Below are positions 34,918 to 45,364 of a DNA stretch of 64,000 bases, piece by piece (the stretch's first letter is position 1; the number at the start of each line of letters is the position of its first letter). This stretch comes from Solwaraspora sp. WMMD1047 (GTDB lineage Bacteria; Actinomycetota; Actinomycetes; Mycobacteriales; Micromonosporaceae). Under the pieces are notes generated by a model. It made no database searches. It was not told where the DNA came from and worked only from the letters and a program-made list of their open reading frames with translations. The stretch spans positions 2,418,001-2,482,000 of the forward strand of contig NZ_JARUBL010000001.1 of assembly GCF_029626155.1 (NCBI RefSeq). The letters run 5' to 3'. The position numbers and the translations under genes were made by a program.

Positions 34918-35646
34918 ATGTTGCTGCGGGTTCGGGTGACCCTGCCGGACCGCCCCGGGACCCTCGGCCAGGTGGCGCGCACGCTCGGCGTCGCCGGCGC
35001 CGACATCGTCCAGGTGGTGGTGCTGGAGCGGCTGGGCGGCCGGGCCGTCGACGACTTCACCGTGGTCTGGCCCGGCGCGTCCCGCGTCGACCGGCTGCTC
35101 GCCGGCCTGGCGGCGATCCCGGGCGTCCAGGTCAACGGCATGTGGCGGGCGATCGGCGCGCCCACCAGCGGCGGCCAGGACGCCGAGTTGCTGGCGCAGG
35201 TGGCGGCCAACCCCGGCGACGGGCTGGCCACCCTCGTCGACGCGGTACCGGGTCTGCTCGCCGCCGACTGGGCGGCCGCCGCCGTGGTGCCGGCGGACTG
35301 GGCGGTCCGCAGCGGTTCGACCACCGCCGCCGGCGATACCGGTGGCGAGCCGGCGGTGGCGTACGCGAGCTGGCGGGCGCCGACCCCGCTGCGGCTGCCC
35401 GAGGTGACCCCGCTGCGGGCCCGCGCGATGCCCGGACCGACCGGCACCCACTTCGCCGCCGCGCCGTTCGGTCGCGCCGGCCTGGTGCTGATGGTGGCCC
35501 GGGTGGACGCGGAGGGGCTGACGGCGGCGAACTTCCACGTCACCGAGGTGGACCGGATCGCCCAGCTGGTCCGGGCCGCCGCGGTGATCCTCGGTGACCG
35601 GCTGGACCTGATCACCGCGCCACCGCCGGCGGCGGCGCGGTCGTGA
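34918..35646 (+). CDS. ACT-domain protein
   Basis: 242 aa. The N-terminal ~80 residues form an ACT fold (LLRVRVTLPDRPGTLGQVART then VAGADIVQVVVLE), the small-molecule sensing domain common in amino-acid metabolism. The rest is a less defined region. GGAGGG lies eight bases before the ATG at 34918. It is followed by a second ACT protein, which suggests a shared regulatory ligand; the ligand is unknown. Confidence 0.8.
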   Translation: MLLRVRVTLPDRPGTLGQVARTLGVAGADIVQVVVLERLGGRAVDDFTVVWPGASRVDRLLAGLAAIPGVQVNGMWRAIGAPTSGGQDAELLAQVAANPGDGLATLVDAVPGLLAADWAAAAVVPADWAVRSGSTTAAGDTGGEPAVAYASWRAPTPLRLPEVTPLRARAMPGPTGTHFAAAPFGRAGLVLMVARVDAEGLTAANFHVTEVDRIAQLVRAAAVILGDRLDLITAPPPAAARS

Positions 35647-35794
35647 CCGGCTGACCCGGTCGGCTGTCGTCCGGTCGGTACAAGTCACCACCGGGCAACC
35701 TGCGGGAAACGAGCGGTCGGCAAGCTGAAGCGGGCGCACGACAACGCGCCGGCGAACGACGAACGGCGACAGGACAACGGCGGAAGGAGCGGAG

Positions 35795-36925
35795 ATGACG
35801 TTGTGGCGGATCCGGGCCACGGTCGACGACCGGCCCGGTTACCTCTCCGTGCTCACCGCCAGCCTCGCGCTGCGCGGGGTCAACATTCTCACCGTCGCGG
35901 TGCACACCACCGAGGCGGGCGCCGTCGACGACTTCCTGGTGGACGCGCCGGCCGCGCTGACCGCGGCCGACCTGGTGGCGGCCGTGGAGCGGGGTCGGGG
36001 CCGGGACTGCTGGGTGGCCCGCAGCGAGGCCCAGGGGCTGGCGGACCAGCCGACCCGGGCGCTGGCGCTGGCCGGCCGGCTGGTGCAGGACCCGGACGCG
36101 CTCGGCGAGGTGCTGCGCAGCCTGCTCGGCGCCGACACCGTGACCTGGCGGCCGGTGCCGGCCCGTGCGGTCGCGGCGCGGGCGGTCGAGCCGGGCGGCC
36201 GGCGGTCCGGGTCCGAGACGATGCGGCTGGCCGACCCGGCCGGTGGCTCGTTCGAGGTGCTCCGGTCGGCGCCCTCCTTCACCCCCGCCGAGTACGCCCG
36301 CGCCCAGGCCCTGGTCGACCTCGCGGCCGGCGTGGCCCGCCGGGCCGCCGAACGGGTCACCCTGGTCCTGCCGGACGGGGCGGAGCTGACCGTCCGCCCG
36401 GCGACCGTCGAGGACCTGCCCGCCGTGCGGGCCATGCACGAGCGGTGCAGCGCCCGGACCCTGCACCGGCGCTACCTGGGCGCCGCCGGCGGCCCGCCGC
36501 CGACCAAGCTGCGCCGGCTGCTCGACCCGGCCGCCGGAATGGGCCTGGTGGCGGTCGCCAGCTGGCCGGAGGGCACCCCCGAGCGGGTGGTCGCGATGGC
36601 GAACCTGGTGGTCGAGGGCACCCTCGGCGAGGTGGCCCTGCTGGTGGAGGACGCCTGGCAGCGCCGCGGGGTGGGCAGCGCGCTGCTGCGCCGACTGGTC
36701 CGGCACGCCGGCCAGGCCGGCTACGCGGCGCTTGTCGCGCACACCCACGCCGACAACGTGCCGATGCTGCGCACCCTGGACCGGGTCTCCGGCCCCGGTC
36801 CGGTGGAGCGCGACGGCGCACTGCTCACCGTGACCCTGCCGCTGGGCGGGCCCGCCCCGGCGGCGGACCGCGCCGGGCAGAGCGAGCAAGGAGCACCACA
36901 GACTCCCGCCGCCACCGAGGCGTAG
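35795..36925 (+). CDS. ACT-domain / GNAT acetyltransferase fusion
   Basis: 376 aa. Residues 1-75 are an ACT domain (LWRIRATVDDRPGYLSVLTAS). Residues about 200-350 are a GNAT domain (LTVRPATVEDLPAVRAMHER, EVALLVEDAWQRRGVGSALLRRLV, HADNVPMLRTL). ACT-GNAT fusions in actinomycetes include ligand-controlled protein lysine acetyltransferases of the Pat type that respond to amino acids; that is a family-level expectation. GGAAGGAGCGGAG precedes the ATG. Confidence 0.85.
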   Translation: MTLWRIRATVDDRPGYLSVLTASLALRGVNILTVAVHTTEAGAVDDFLVDAPAALTAADLVAAVERGRGRDCWVARSEAQGLADQPTRALALAGRLVQDPDALGEVLRSLLGADTVTWRPVPARAVAARAVEPGGRRSGSETMRLADPAGGSFEVLRSAPSFTPAEYARAQALVDLAAGVARRAAERVTLVLPDGAELTVRPATVEDLPAVRAMHERCSARTLHRRYLGAAGGPPPTKLRRLLDPAAGMGLVAVASWPEGTPERVVAMANLVVEGTLGEVALLVEDAWQRRGVGSALLRRLVRHAGQAGYAALVAHTHADNVPMLRTLDRVSGPGPVERDGALLTVTLPLGGPAPAADRAGQSEQGAPQTPAATEA

Positions 36926-36999
36926 CGGGGAGAGACCCCAGCGGCCCGGCTCCGGTGCGGGGCCGGGCCGCCGGACAGAGCCTGACTCGGGCGAGGTAA

Positions 37000-39678
<2,679 letters not shown>

Positions 39679-39718
39679 CGCTCAACTCCTACTGACCCAC
39701 GTTCCACTTCAAGATCAT

Positions 39719-39766
39719 GGCGCACCTATCCGTCGAATTCGGCTCCACACAACGGATAGGTGCGCC
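39719..39766. terminator. Bidirectional terminator after the cellulase
   Basis: Perfect 15-bp arms (39719-39733 and 39752-39766), 18-nt loop, between the convergent cellulase and small membrane protein genes. A short direct repeat AGATCATGG flanks the whole hairpin. Confidence 0.75.
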
Positions 39767-39771
39767 ACAGA

Positions 39772-39921
39772 TCATGGTCGCTCTCCTGACCCGTCCCGGT
39801 CGCGCGGCGGCAGGGTCGTCTCGCCGCAGTTGGGGCACCACCGGGACTTCACCCGGAAGCTGAACAGCCCGGCCAGGAAACCCAGCAGCACCAGCCCAAC
39901 CAGCCCACCGATGCTCACCAT
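39772..39921 (-). CDS. 49-aa membrane protein with a zinc-ribbon half (CPNCG)
   Basis: ATG at 39921, stop at 39774-39772. One predicted membrane helix (LVGLVLLGFLAGLFSF) is followed by FRVKSRWCPNCGETTLPP, which carries a CxxC pair, and a short charged tail. GGAGGACCTGCG before the ATG is a good ribosome site, and third positions are G/C rich. Function unknown. A single CxxC would need a dimer or partner to bind zinc fully. Confidence 0.6.
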   Translation of the reverse strand: MVSIGGLVGLVLLGFLAGLFSFRVKSRWCPNCGETTLPPRDRDGSGERP

Positions 39922-40007
39922 CGCAGGTCCTCCTTCGCCGGTGGGGTGCCGTGCTCTGGTGGGGTGCCGGACCGGCGGTTGCCGCCGCCGGTCCGGTGAG
40001 CACTCAT
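39915..40007 (-). CDS. Possible 30-aa leader ORF coupled to the small membrane protein
   Basis: ATG at 40007 after GAGGGAGAG, encoding 30 mostly hydrophilic residues rich in Gly/Pro/Arg. Its TGA overlaps the start of the next gene (ATGGTGA context), a coupling arrangement. It could be a genuine micro-protein or just a translational leader. No homology can be claimed. Confidence 0.3.
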   Translation of the reverse strand: MSAHRTGGGNRRSGTPPEHGTPPAKEDLRW

Positions 40008-40330
40008 CGGCTCTCCCTCGGCCAGTGCCCCCGATTGGCCGGCCGCCGGACCCGGCAAGGCAGCCCCGACCCGCACCGGCAGATCCGCCGCCACCGCCAC
40101 CACGATCACACCGGCCGGTGCTTTGCGCGCGCTGACGTCAGTCGCACGTCCCCGTCGAAGGACACCACCGTTCTCCCTCCCTCCGTAGAAGGCGGCCATC
40201 GATGGTCGCCGCCACACCCGCAGTGCCACGCTTCCACGACAACTCGCAATCCGCAAGATGCGGATAGCATCTGGCTAGATGCCGGTGGAGGATCGCCCAG
40301 GCGTTGCCTCGCAGTTCCGACTTGTGCAAG
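40008..40330. other. 323-bp divergent control region with two tandem palindromes
   Basis: No credible gene. ATCCGCA-AGA-TGCGGAT (40249-40265) is followed directly by GCATCT-GGCT-AGATGC (40267-40282), about 50 bp before the XRE start. These are probable operators for the regulator or its promoter elements. Confidence 0.55.
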
Positions 40331-41215
40331 ATGGCGGCTGTGACGCCACGACAGAGCCCGACGGTCAAACGCCGACGCCTCGCCCTCACCCTGCGGCAGC
40401 TGCGCACGGCAGCCGGACTGTCGGCGGTCGAGGCGGCGCGTCGCGTCGATCACGACGCCAGCTGGCTGTCCCGGATCGAGAACGCAGAGGTCCGTCCGCA
40501 CCCGAACGACGTACGCGCGATGCTGACGATCTACGGCATCGACGGTGAGCAGGCCGAAGCCGTCATCGCTGTCGCGCGCCAGGCCCGGCAACGCGGCTGG
40601 TGGCAGCGGTACAACGACGTCCTGCCCGACTGGTTCGTCACCTACGTCGGAATGGAGTCGGAGGCGTCGGTGATCCGGTCCTACGAGTGCCAGATGATTC
40701 CGGGCCTGCTCCAAACCGAGGAGTACGCGCGAGCGGCGTTCAGCGGTGGACCTACCCAGATCAGCGACGCCGAGATCGAGCAGCAGGTCGCGCTCCGGAT
40801 GGATCGGCAGGCCATCCTCGGCACCGACGAACAGCCCGCCCTTCGGATGATCATCGACGAGGGTGGGGTGCGCCGCGAGGTCGGCGGGCCGAAGGTGCTC
40901 AAGGCGCAGATCGAACGCCTGCTACGGGAGTCGGAGCGATCCCGGGTACGGATCCAACTCCTACCGTTCGGCGCCGGCACCGGCTTCGACGGCAGCTTTG
41001 TCATCCTCGACTTCCCGCCGTTACCCGCGCCGTACCCGGACGCCGCCGAGGACCGCCTCGTCTACCTCGACACCCTCACCGGCGCTCACTACCTGGAGCG
41101 CCCGGTGGAGGTCGCGGCCTACTCTGCTGCCTTCGAGCAGTTGTGCGCTGTGGCCCTCTCGCCGGCCGCTACGCGGGACGCCTTGAGTAATATCGCCAAC
41201 GACCTGGCGAGGTAG
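40331..41215 (+). CDS. XRE-family regulator with DUF5753 domain (second copy)
   Basis: 294 aa. HTH at residues about 10-65 (LRQLRTAAGLSAVEAARRVD then SWLSRIENAEVRPHPNDVR). The DUF5753 domain has RGWWQRYNDVLPDWFVTYVG, YECQMIPGLLQTEEYARAA, GSFVILDFPPL and YLDTLTGAHYLERPVEVAAY. It is a paralog of the gene at 4255 and is likewise followed by a DUF397 gene. ATG at 40331; a GTG nine bases later is possible. Confidence 0.88.
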   Translation: MAAVTPRQSPTVKRRRLALTLRQLRTAAGLSAVEAARRVDHDASWLSRIENAEVRPHPNDVRAMLTIYGIDGEQAEAVIAVARQARQRGWWQRYNDVLPDWFVTYVGMESEASVIRSYECQMIPGLLQTEEYARAAFSGGPTQISDAEIEQQVALRMDRQAILGTDEQPALRMIIDEGGVRREVGGPKVLKAQIERLLRESERSRVRIQLLPFGAGTGFDGSFVILDFPPLPAPYPDAAEDRLVYLDTLTGAHYLERPVEVAAYSAAFEQLCAVALSPAATRDALSNIANDLAR

Positions 41216-41231
41216 GAGGCGAGGCATCCGC

Positions 41232-41414
41232 ATGGACGCGACGTGGCGCACGAGCACCCGATCCGGTTCTACCGGCAACTGTGTCGAGGCCCGGCGGATC
41301 GGTGACACCGCCGAGGTCCGCGACAGTAAGGATCCCGCCGGGCCGGTCCTCGCCTTCGGTCGGTCGGCCTGGTCCGCGTTCGTCGTCAGCCTCAGGCAGA
41401 ACCACGGCGGGTAA
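41232..41414 (+). CDS. DUF397 domain-containing small protein (second copy)
   Basis: 60 aa: WRTSTRSGSTGNCVEARRIG, then AEVRDSKDPAGPVLAFG and a SAWSAFV end. Partner of the preceding DUF5753 regulator, 16 bp downstream, with TAGGAGGCGAGG as ribosome site (the TAG is the regulator's stop codon). A large terminator hairpin follows. Confidence 0.9.
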   Translation: MDATWRTSTRSGSTGNCVEARRIGDTAEVRDSKDPAGPVLAFGRSAWSAFVVSLRQNHGG

Positions 41415-41447
41415 GGCGCGGCCATCGCGCTGTCGCGCGTCTATCGG

Positions 41448-41512
41448 TTGATGATCTGAGCGCTACTGCTGTTACCGGTGACGTTTAACAGCAGTAGCGC
41501 TCAGATCATCAA
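41448..41512. terminator. Perfect 27-bp inverted repeat
   Basis: Arms 41448-41474 and 41486-41512 are exact reverse complements around an 11-nt loop. It lies 33 bp after the DUF397 stop and about 110 bp before the next gene. It probably ends the XRE-DUF397 transcript; its length and moderate GC content are unusual for this genome. Confidence 0.75.
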
Positions 41513-41607
41513 GGAGTCGTGGTGAGCGAGCCGCACACCTTGGTCGCCCTCGGACCTCGCCAGATGCTGCGGGGTGGGGGTGATGACGCGCTGTCCGGAC
41601 GTGGGTG

Positions 41608-41622
41608 TATGCGGATCGCATA
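41608..41622. promoter_or_regulatory. Operator-like palindrome TATGCG-GAT-CGCATA
   Basis: 6-bp arms with a 3-bp centre that ends just 2 bp before the ATG at 41625. A regulator bound here, possibly the MarR protein encoded next, would block expression of the pair. Confidence 0.5.
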
Positions 41623-41624
41623 TA

Positions 41625-42014
41625 ATGACCGGCGTGGACGCAAGCCTGGAAGCGGCGATCAACGAGTGGCACGCGGGCGTCAACGCCGCCGACCTGCGGC
41701 GGTCTGCGCGGGCGGTGGGTGATCCGGTCGTGGTGCTGGGTCCGAAGGGCGCGGGTTCGATCACCCCTGCGCAGTTCGCCGAGTGGGTGGGGCGGTCGGG
41801 GATCAAGCTGACCCCTCGGTCATGGCATCCGGTCAGCGAACGGCTGATGGTGGTCGAGGAGGACGCCACCTGGCCCGGCAGCACGGAGCCCACGCGGGTG
41901 GCGACGGTCTTCCGCGCCTCCGGCGGGCGGGTGACCGCTGCGCTGCGGTTGCCGGACCTCAGGTCCGCTCTCGAGTTGGCCCACATCTGCCGCGAGCTGG
42001 CGGCAACCGAGTGA
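41625..42014 (+). CDS. Small protein of unknown function paired with a MarR regulator
   Basis: 129 aa. Starts with a helical SLEAAINEWHAGVNAADLRR block, then AVGDPVVVLGPKGAGSITPAQFAEWVGRSG (key residues around 28-57) and alternating strands (RLMVVEEDATW, TRVATVFRASGGRVTAALRL). This resembles the NTF2/SnoaL-like alpha+beta layout; family membership is not certain. The ATG at 41625 is preferred over 41574 because of the palindrome just before it and the onset of structured sequence. It overlaps the MarR gene by 4 bp. Confidence 0.72.
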   Translation: MTGVDASLEAAINEWHAGVNAADLRRSARAVGDPVVVLGPKGAGSITPAQFAEWVGRSGIKLTPRSWHPVSERLMVVEEDATWPGSTEPTRVATVFRASGGRVTAALRLPDLRSALELAHICRELAATE

Positions 42015-42448
42015 CCAACCAAGGCCCGGGACAGGTCCTGTTCCACTTCGTCCGGCACTGGGCGCGCCGGCCCCCAGCGACGGACACCGGCGGTGAGCAG
42101 GGCCGGCACGTACTGGTCTGTGAGGCAGTCCATGCGCTCGCCCAGCGCGGGGCACCCGCAACGGTCAACGCGGTCGCGTACGAGATCGGGATCGACCAGA
42201 GTGGCGCCTCACGGATGATCAAGAGCGCCATCGCAGCCGGTCATCTGGTCATGGCAGCGTCCCCTACCGATGGCCGACAACGCGAAGCATCACTGACCCC
42301 TGCCGGCCGATCAATGCTGGACCAGGCACATCGCTGGCAGGAGGAGATCTTCGGTCGGCTGACCGCAGGCTGGAGCGAGAAGAAGCGCCGCGACTTCCAG
42401 CAGGCGATGACCGACCTGATGGACCGCTCCTACGCGACGGAGGTCTGA
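42011..42448 (+). CDS. MarR-family transcriptional regulator
   Basis: 145 aa. Winged-helix pattern: VCEAVHALAQRGAPATVNAVAYEIGIDQSGASRMI (positions about 35-70, recognition helix QSGASRMIKSAIAAGHL), wing as MAASPTDGRQREASLTPAG, and a C-terminal dimerisation helix ending LMDRSYATEV. GTG start in a GTGA overlap. It ends 10 bp before the first shared 17-nt motif and is a candidate local regulator of the region to the right. Confidence 0.85.
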   Translation: MTNQGPGQVLFHFVRHWARRPPATDTGGEQGRHVLVCEAVHALAQRGAPATVNAVAYEIGIDQSGASRMIKSAIAAGHLVMAASPTDGRQREASLTPAGRSMLDQAHRWQEEIFGRLTAGWSEKKRRDFQQAMTDLMDRSYATEV

Positions 42449-42458
42449 GGACCACAGA

Positions 42459-42475
42459 GAGCAAGCTCGGAGAAG
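42459..42475 (+). promoter_or_regulatory. Shared 17-nt motif, copy 1 (upstream of the DUF2236 gene)
   Basis: GAGCAAGCTCGGAGAAG, identical to copy 2 except for one base. It is 149 bp upstream of the start at 42625; a -10-like TACAGT lies 21 bp downstream of it (42497-42502). Confidence 0.6.
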
Positions 42476-42624
42476 CCATCAGTACTGGGCGGCCACTACA
42501 GTCGTACCCGAAGGTTCTGAAGGGACCGACGGGCCGTGCCACCACCACCGGATCGGAGTCGACGTCCAAGCCAGCGGGGGATTGTCAGAACCCGGCGTAC
42601 CAGTCGTCACCAGCGGAGGGCGAT

Positions 42625-43485
42625 GTGGCAGAGCAGGACGGGCAACAGGTCGACTTCGGAGCATTCGGACCGGACAGCGTCACCTGGCGGGTGTTCCGCG
42701 AGCCGACGATGTACCTCGGCGGGTTACGGGCGGTCTTCCTACAGGCACTCCATCCGCGGGCGATAGCCGGCGTGGTGCAGAACTGCGACCTGCGGACCGA
42801 CGGGTACGACCGCGTCCTGCGTGGCCTGCGGCACCTCAACACGGTCGCCTGGGCGCCGACACCCGTCGTCGACCGGGCGGCCCGGGTAGTGCGGGCCTGC
42901 CACCGGCACGCCACCGCGATCGACCGCGCCACCGGCGACGTGATTCGCGTCGACGAGCCCGACCTGCTGCGCTGGGTGCACGTCACCCAGATGGAGTCCC
43001 ACCTCACGGCGGTGCGGCTCAGCGGTGCCCGGTTCAGCCCGTCCGACGTCGACCGGTACTTCGCCGAGTGGCTGCGCGGCGCCGAGCTGGTCGGACTCGA
43101 CCCGCGGACGGTGCCGGCGACGGCCGCCGAGGTCGAGGAGTACTACCGCGAGATGCGCCCGCGACTGAGCCTGGGCGCGGAGGGCAGGGCCACCCGGGAG
43201 GCGATGTTCCACCCGGTGCTGCCCGGCAACGGGATCACCGGCCTGCCCGGCGCCCTGCGGGTGTGGCAGACCGCCGTCTCGGTCGCGCTCGGACTCACCC
43301 CGGCCTGGGCCCGCAAGCTCCTCGGCTACCGGGGACGCGGTACGACCACGGCGGCGGCGAGAACGGCGGCGATCTCGCTGCGAATCGTCCTGAAGACGAC
43401 TCCGCAGCGGGTGTACCGCAGCGCCGTCCAGGCCGACGCCGACCGCCGGGTCGCGCTCTCGCGAAATGCGAGGCTCGCTCGGTAG
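42625..43485 (+). CDS. Oxygenase MpaB-family (DUF2236) protein
   Basis: 286 aa. DUF2236 features: WRVFREPTMYLGGLRAVFLQ, LQALHPRAIAGVVQ (conserved His), YDRVLRGLRHLNTV, LLRWVHVTQMESHL with the family WVH motif, and FHPVLPGNGITG. Members are membrane-associated b-type heme proteins; MpaB' cleaves a terpenoid side chain and latex-clearing protein Lcp is related. That supports an oxidative role but not a substrate. GTG at 42625 with GGAGGGCGAT upstream. A shared motif links it to the enediyne genes. Confidence 0.85.
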   Translation: MAEQDGQQVDFGAFGPDSVTWRVFREPTMYLGGLRAVFLQALHPRAIAGVVQNCDLRTDGYDRVLRGLRHLNTVAWAPTPVVDRAARVVRACHRHATAIDRATGDVIRVDEPDLLRWVHVTQMESHLTAVRLSGARFSPSDVDRYFAEWLRGAELVGLDPRTVPATAAEVEEYYREMRPRLSLGAEGRATREAMFHPVLPGNGITGLPGALRVWQTAVSVALGLTPAWARKLLGYRGRGTTTAAARTAAISLRIVLKTTPQRVYRSAVQADADRRVALSRNARLAR

Positions 43486-43499
43486 GTCGTATGGCAGCC

Positions 43500-43883
43500 C
43501 TACGCGTTGCTGAGGACGGGCAGCAGGCCGGTCGACCGGAGACGGTGGTGGGCAGACCTGATGTGCTCCGGGGTGAACAGCCGGGCCTTACGGCCGCTCC
43601 AGGTGCGTACCCGAGCGACCAGCTGATCGATGTCGGTGGTCCGTGGTTCCTGGGCAGGGGTCAGGTTGATCGGCCGAAGCTCCTCCACCCGCGCGCTCCG
43701 GTCGCCGTACCCGATCAGGTAGTGCCCTTCCAACTCGTCCCGTACGCGGTTGAGGCGCTCGGCGTACGGGCCGTAGTGACCCCGGGTGAACGCAAGGCGC
43801 AGTGGTCGACCGAGCACCTGAAGGAAGTAGGCCAGTTTCTGGATCTCCAGATGGGTCACTGCCTCGCGAGGCTCGCGATCCAT
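43500..43883 (-). pseudogene. DarG-like C-terminal domain remnant
   Basis: About 127 residues resembling the C-terminal region of DarG, the antitoxin of the DarTG DNA ADP-ribosylation system: THLEIQKLAYFLQVLG, LAFTRGHYGPYAERLNRV, LEGHYLIGYGDRS. The N-terminal macrodomain that removes ADP-ribose is absent: upstream sequence on this strand (43884-44027) is open but looks unlike any macro fold, and there is no darT nearby. It is best read as a decayed fragment. Expression as a small protein from the ATG at 43883 is possible. Confidence 0.6.
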
Positions 43884-43940
43884 CCACGGTCCTACGTGGA
43901 GAGAGATGAACCGACACGATGGCCGGACGTAACGGGAATT

Positions 43941-43957
43941 GAGCAAGCTCGAAGAAG
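43941..43957 (+). promoter_or_regulatory. Shared 17-nt motif, copy 2 (upstream of the membrane protein at 44119)
   Basis: GAGCAAGCTCGAAGAAG, 161 bp before the start at 44119. CATTCT lies 20 bp downstream as a possible -10. Confidence 0.65.
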
Positions 43958-44118
43958 TTCGGCGGGTCGTCAGGCCGCATTCTGGTCGGGAACCGGTAGA
44001 CGGCTGCGGGTCTCGCGAGGAGTGCATACCCGTCAGGTTCGCCTCCTCGGAGTTTGGCAGTTACGCGCCAACGACGGCGCTGATTTCACTTCTGTTTCCC
44101 CCCGGTTAGGAGTGCGTC

Positions 44119-45120
44119 ATGGCACAGACCAACACCTCTCCACCGCTGCGGCGGGCGCCGCAGCAGCTACGGCTCAACGCCGAGCCGAAAGCGACCTCCA
44201 CCTTCGTCAACGGTCACTTCCCGAACCGTCGGGGACTGATCATCGCGCTGAGTGTGCTCGGCGGCTTCCTGCTGACCGTGGTCTGGTCGGCCGAGTTCGT
44301 CGACCGGACGATCGGCGACAACGTCGCCAACACGATGCTCGGACACGACGCGAAGGAGACCCCGATCGCCGGCATCTCCGCCGGTATCCTCTTCGCGCTC
44401 GTCTCCGGGATCGCCGGCACCTTCACGGCCTGCAACATCGCCGCGTTCGGAGCGGTCGCACCGCTGGTGGGCGGGACGGCCGGCCGGTGGCAGCGGCTCG
44501 TGCAACTGCTCAAGCCGCTCGGCTGGATGTCCGTCGGCATGCTGGCGGTGTCGGCGACCTACGGCGTCATCGTCGGCTTCGTGGGCACCAGCATGCCGCA
44601 GTTCTCCACCGCACAGAACGCCCCGGGCAGCCTGTCTCCCCGGCTCATCCAGGCGATGGTGGTCTACGGGGTGATCGGGCTGATCATGATCTACCTGGGG
44701 CTGGCGGCGCTCGGCGTCGTCAAGGACCCGTTCGCCCGCATCGTCCGCTCGTTCCCGAACGCGCCGCTGGTGTTCATGGGCGCGCTGATCGGCGGGTTCC
44801 TGATCGGCCGGCCGTTCGCGCTGTTCCGGCAGATGTTCCGGGACGCCGCGGAGAGCGGTAATCCGTTCTACGGCGCCGCCGCCTTCTCCCTGCAGTCCAT
44901 CGGCAACATCGTCATCATGTCCGTGCTGTTCCTGATTCTGGCGTACACCGCGGGTGGTGCCCTCCAGCGCTGGAGCAGCGCCAAGCCGAGCCGGCTGGCG
45001 GCCCTGACCGCCGCCGCGTTCATCGTCAGCGGGGCGTTCATGGTGCTCTACTGGGACGTCCGACTGCCGTCCATGCGGGACATGCTCCTGCCCTGGTATC
45101 CGTTGGCCCCCTGGGTCTGA
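44119..45120 (+). CDS. Polytopic membrane protein of unknown function
   Basis: 333 aa with a hydrophilic N-terminus (about 40 residues) and six to seven predicted membrane segments (for example GLIIALSVLGGFLLTVVWSA, GISAGILFALVSGIAGTFTA, AMVVYGVIGLIMIYLGLAAL and LQSIGNIVIMSVLFLILAYT). A Cys sits in a helix at GTFTACNIAAFGAVAPLVGG, somewhat like the core of DsbD/CcdA or TauE-type carriers; this is only a resemblance. It has its own motif-bearing promoter region and a terminator after it. Links to the enediyne cluster are inferred from the motif. Confidence 0.85.
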   Translation: MAQTNTSPPLRRAPQQLRLNAEPKATSTFVNGHFPNRRGLIIALSVLGGFLLTVVWSAEFVDRTIGDNVANTMLGHDAKETPIAGISAGILFALVSGIAGTFTACNIAAFGAVAPLVGGTAGRWQRLVQLLKPLGWMSVGMLAVSATYGVIVGFVGTSMPQFSTAQNAPGSLSPRLIQAMVVYGVIGLIMIYLGLAALGVVKDPFARIVRSFPNAPLVFMGALIGGFLIGRPFALFRQMFRDAAESGNPFYGAAAFSLQSIGNIVIMSVLFLILAYTAGGALQRWSSAKPSRLAALTAAAFIVSGAFMVLYWDVRLPSMRDMLLPWYPLAPWV

Positions 45121-45187
45121 TCCGCTCGCGGGTTCTGGCGGATCGCGCCGGAAACCCGTCCCGGTTGACGCCAGCATCCCTGGCGAT

Positions 45188-45224
45188 GCCCCTGCCGGGT
45201 GGTCCGCCACCCGCCGGCAGGGGC
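45188..45224 (+). terminator. Terminator hairpin after the membrane protein gene
   Basis: Perfect 11-bp arms GCCCCTGCCGG (45188-45198) and CCGGCAGGGGC (45214-45224), 68 bp after the stop codon and just before the next copy of the shared motif. Confidence 0.75.
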
Positions 45225-45237
45225 TTAACCGTGAAGT

Positions 45238-45254
45238 AAGCAATCTCGAAGAAG
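45238..45254 (+). promoter_or_regulatory. Shared 17-nt motif, copy 3 (upstream of the His-rich membrane protein operon)
   Basis: AAGCAATCTCGAAGAAG, 110 bp before the start at 45365. TACGGT (45276-45281) lies 21 bp downstream as a possible -10. Confidence 0.65.
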
Positions 45255-45364
45255 TCAGCGGTCCGGTCCACTCGGTACGGTTCCTGAGAGCGCACGTTCT
45301 GCGCGTTCCTCCCAGCGGGTTTACCAGCCCGAACTGTCGTGCCCGAACGTGAGGAGGGCGGCCG

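Noticed and set aside
39689-40003. 104-codon minus-strand open frame
   Set aside because: It crosses the terminator hairpin at 39719-39766 and is out of frame with the better supported 49-aa gene.
41621-41626. TATAAT as a -10 box
   Set aside because: It overlaps the likely start codon ATG at 41625 and part of a palindrome; no -35 is placed correctly unless the start is further downstream.
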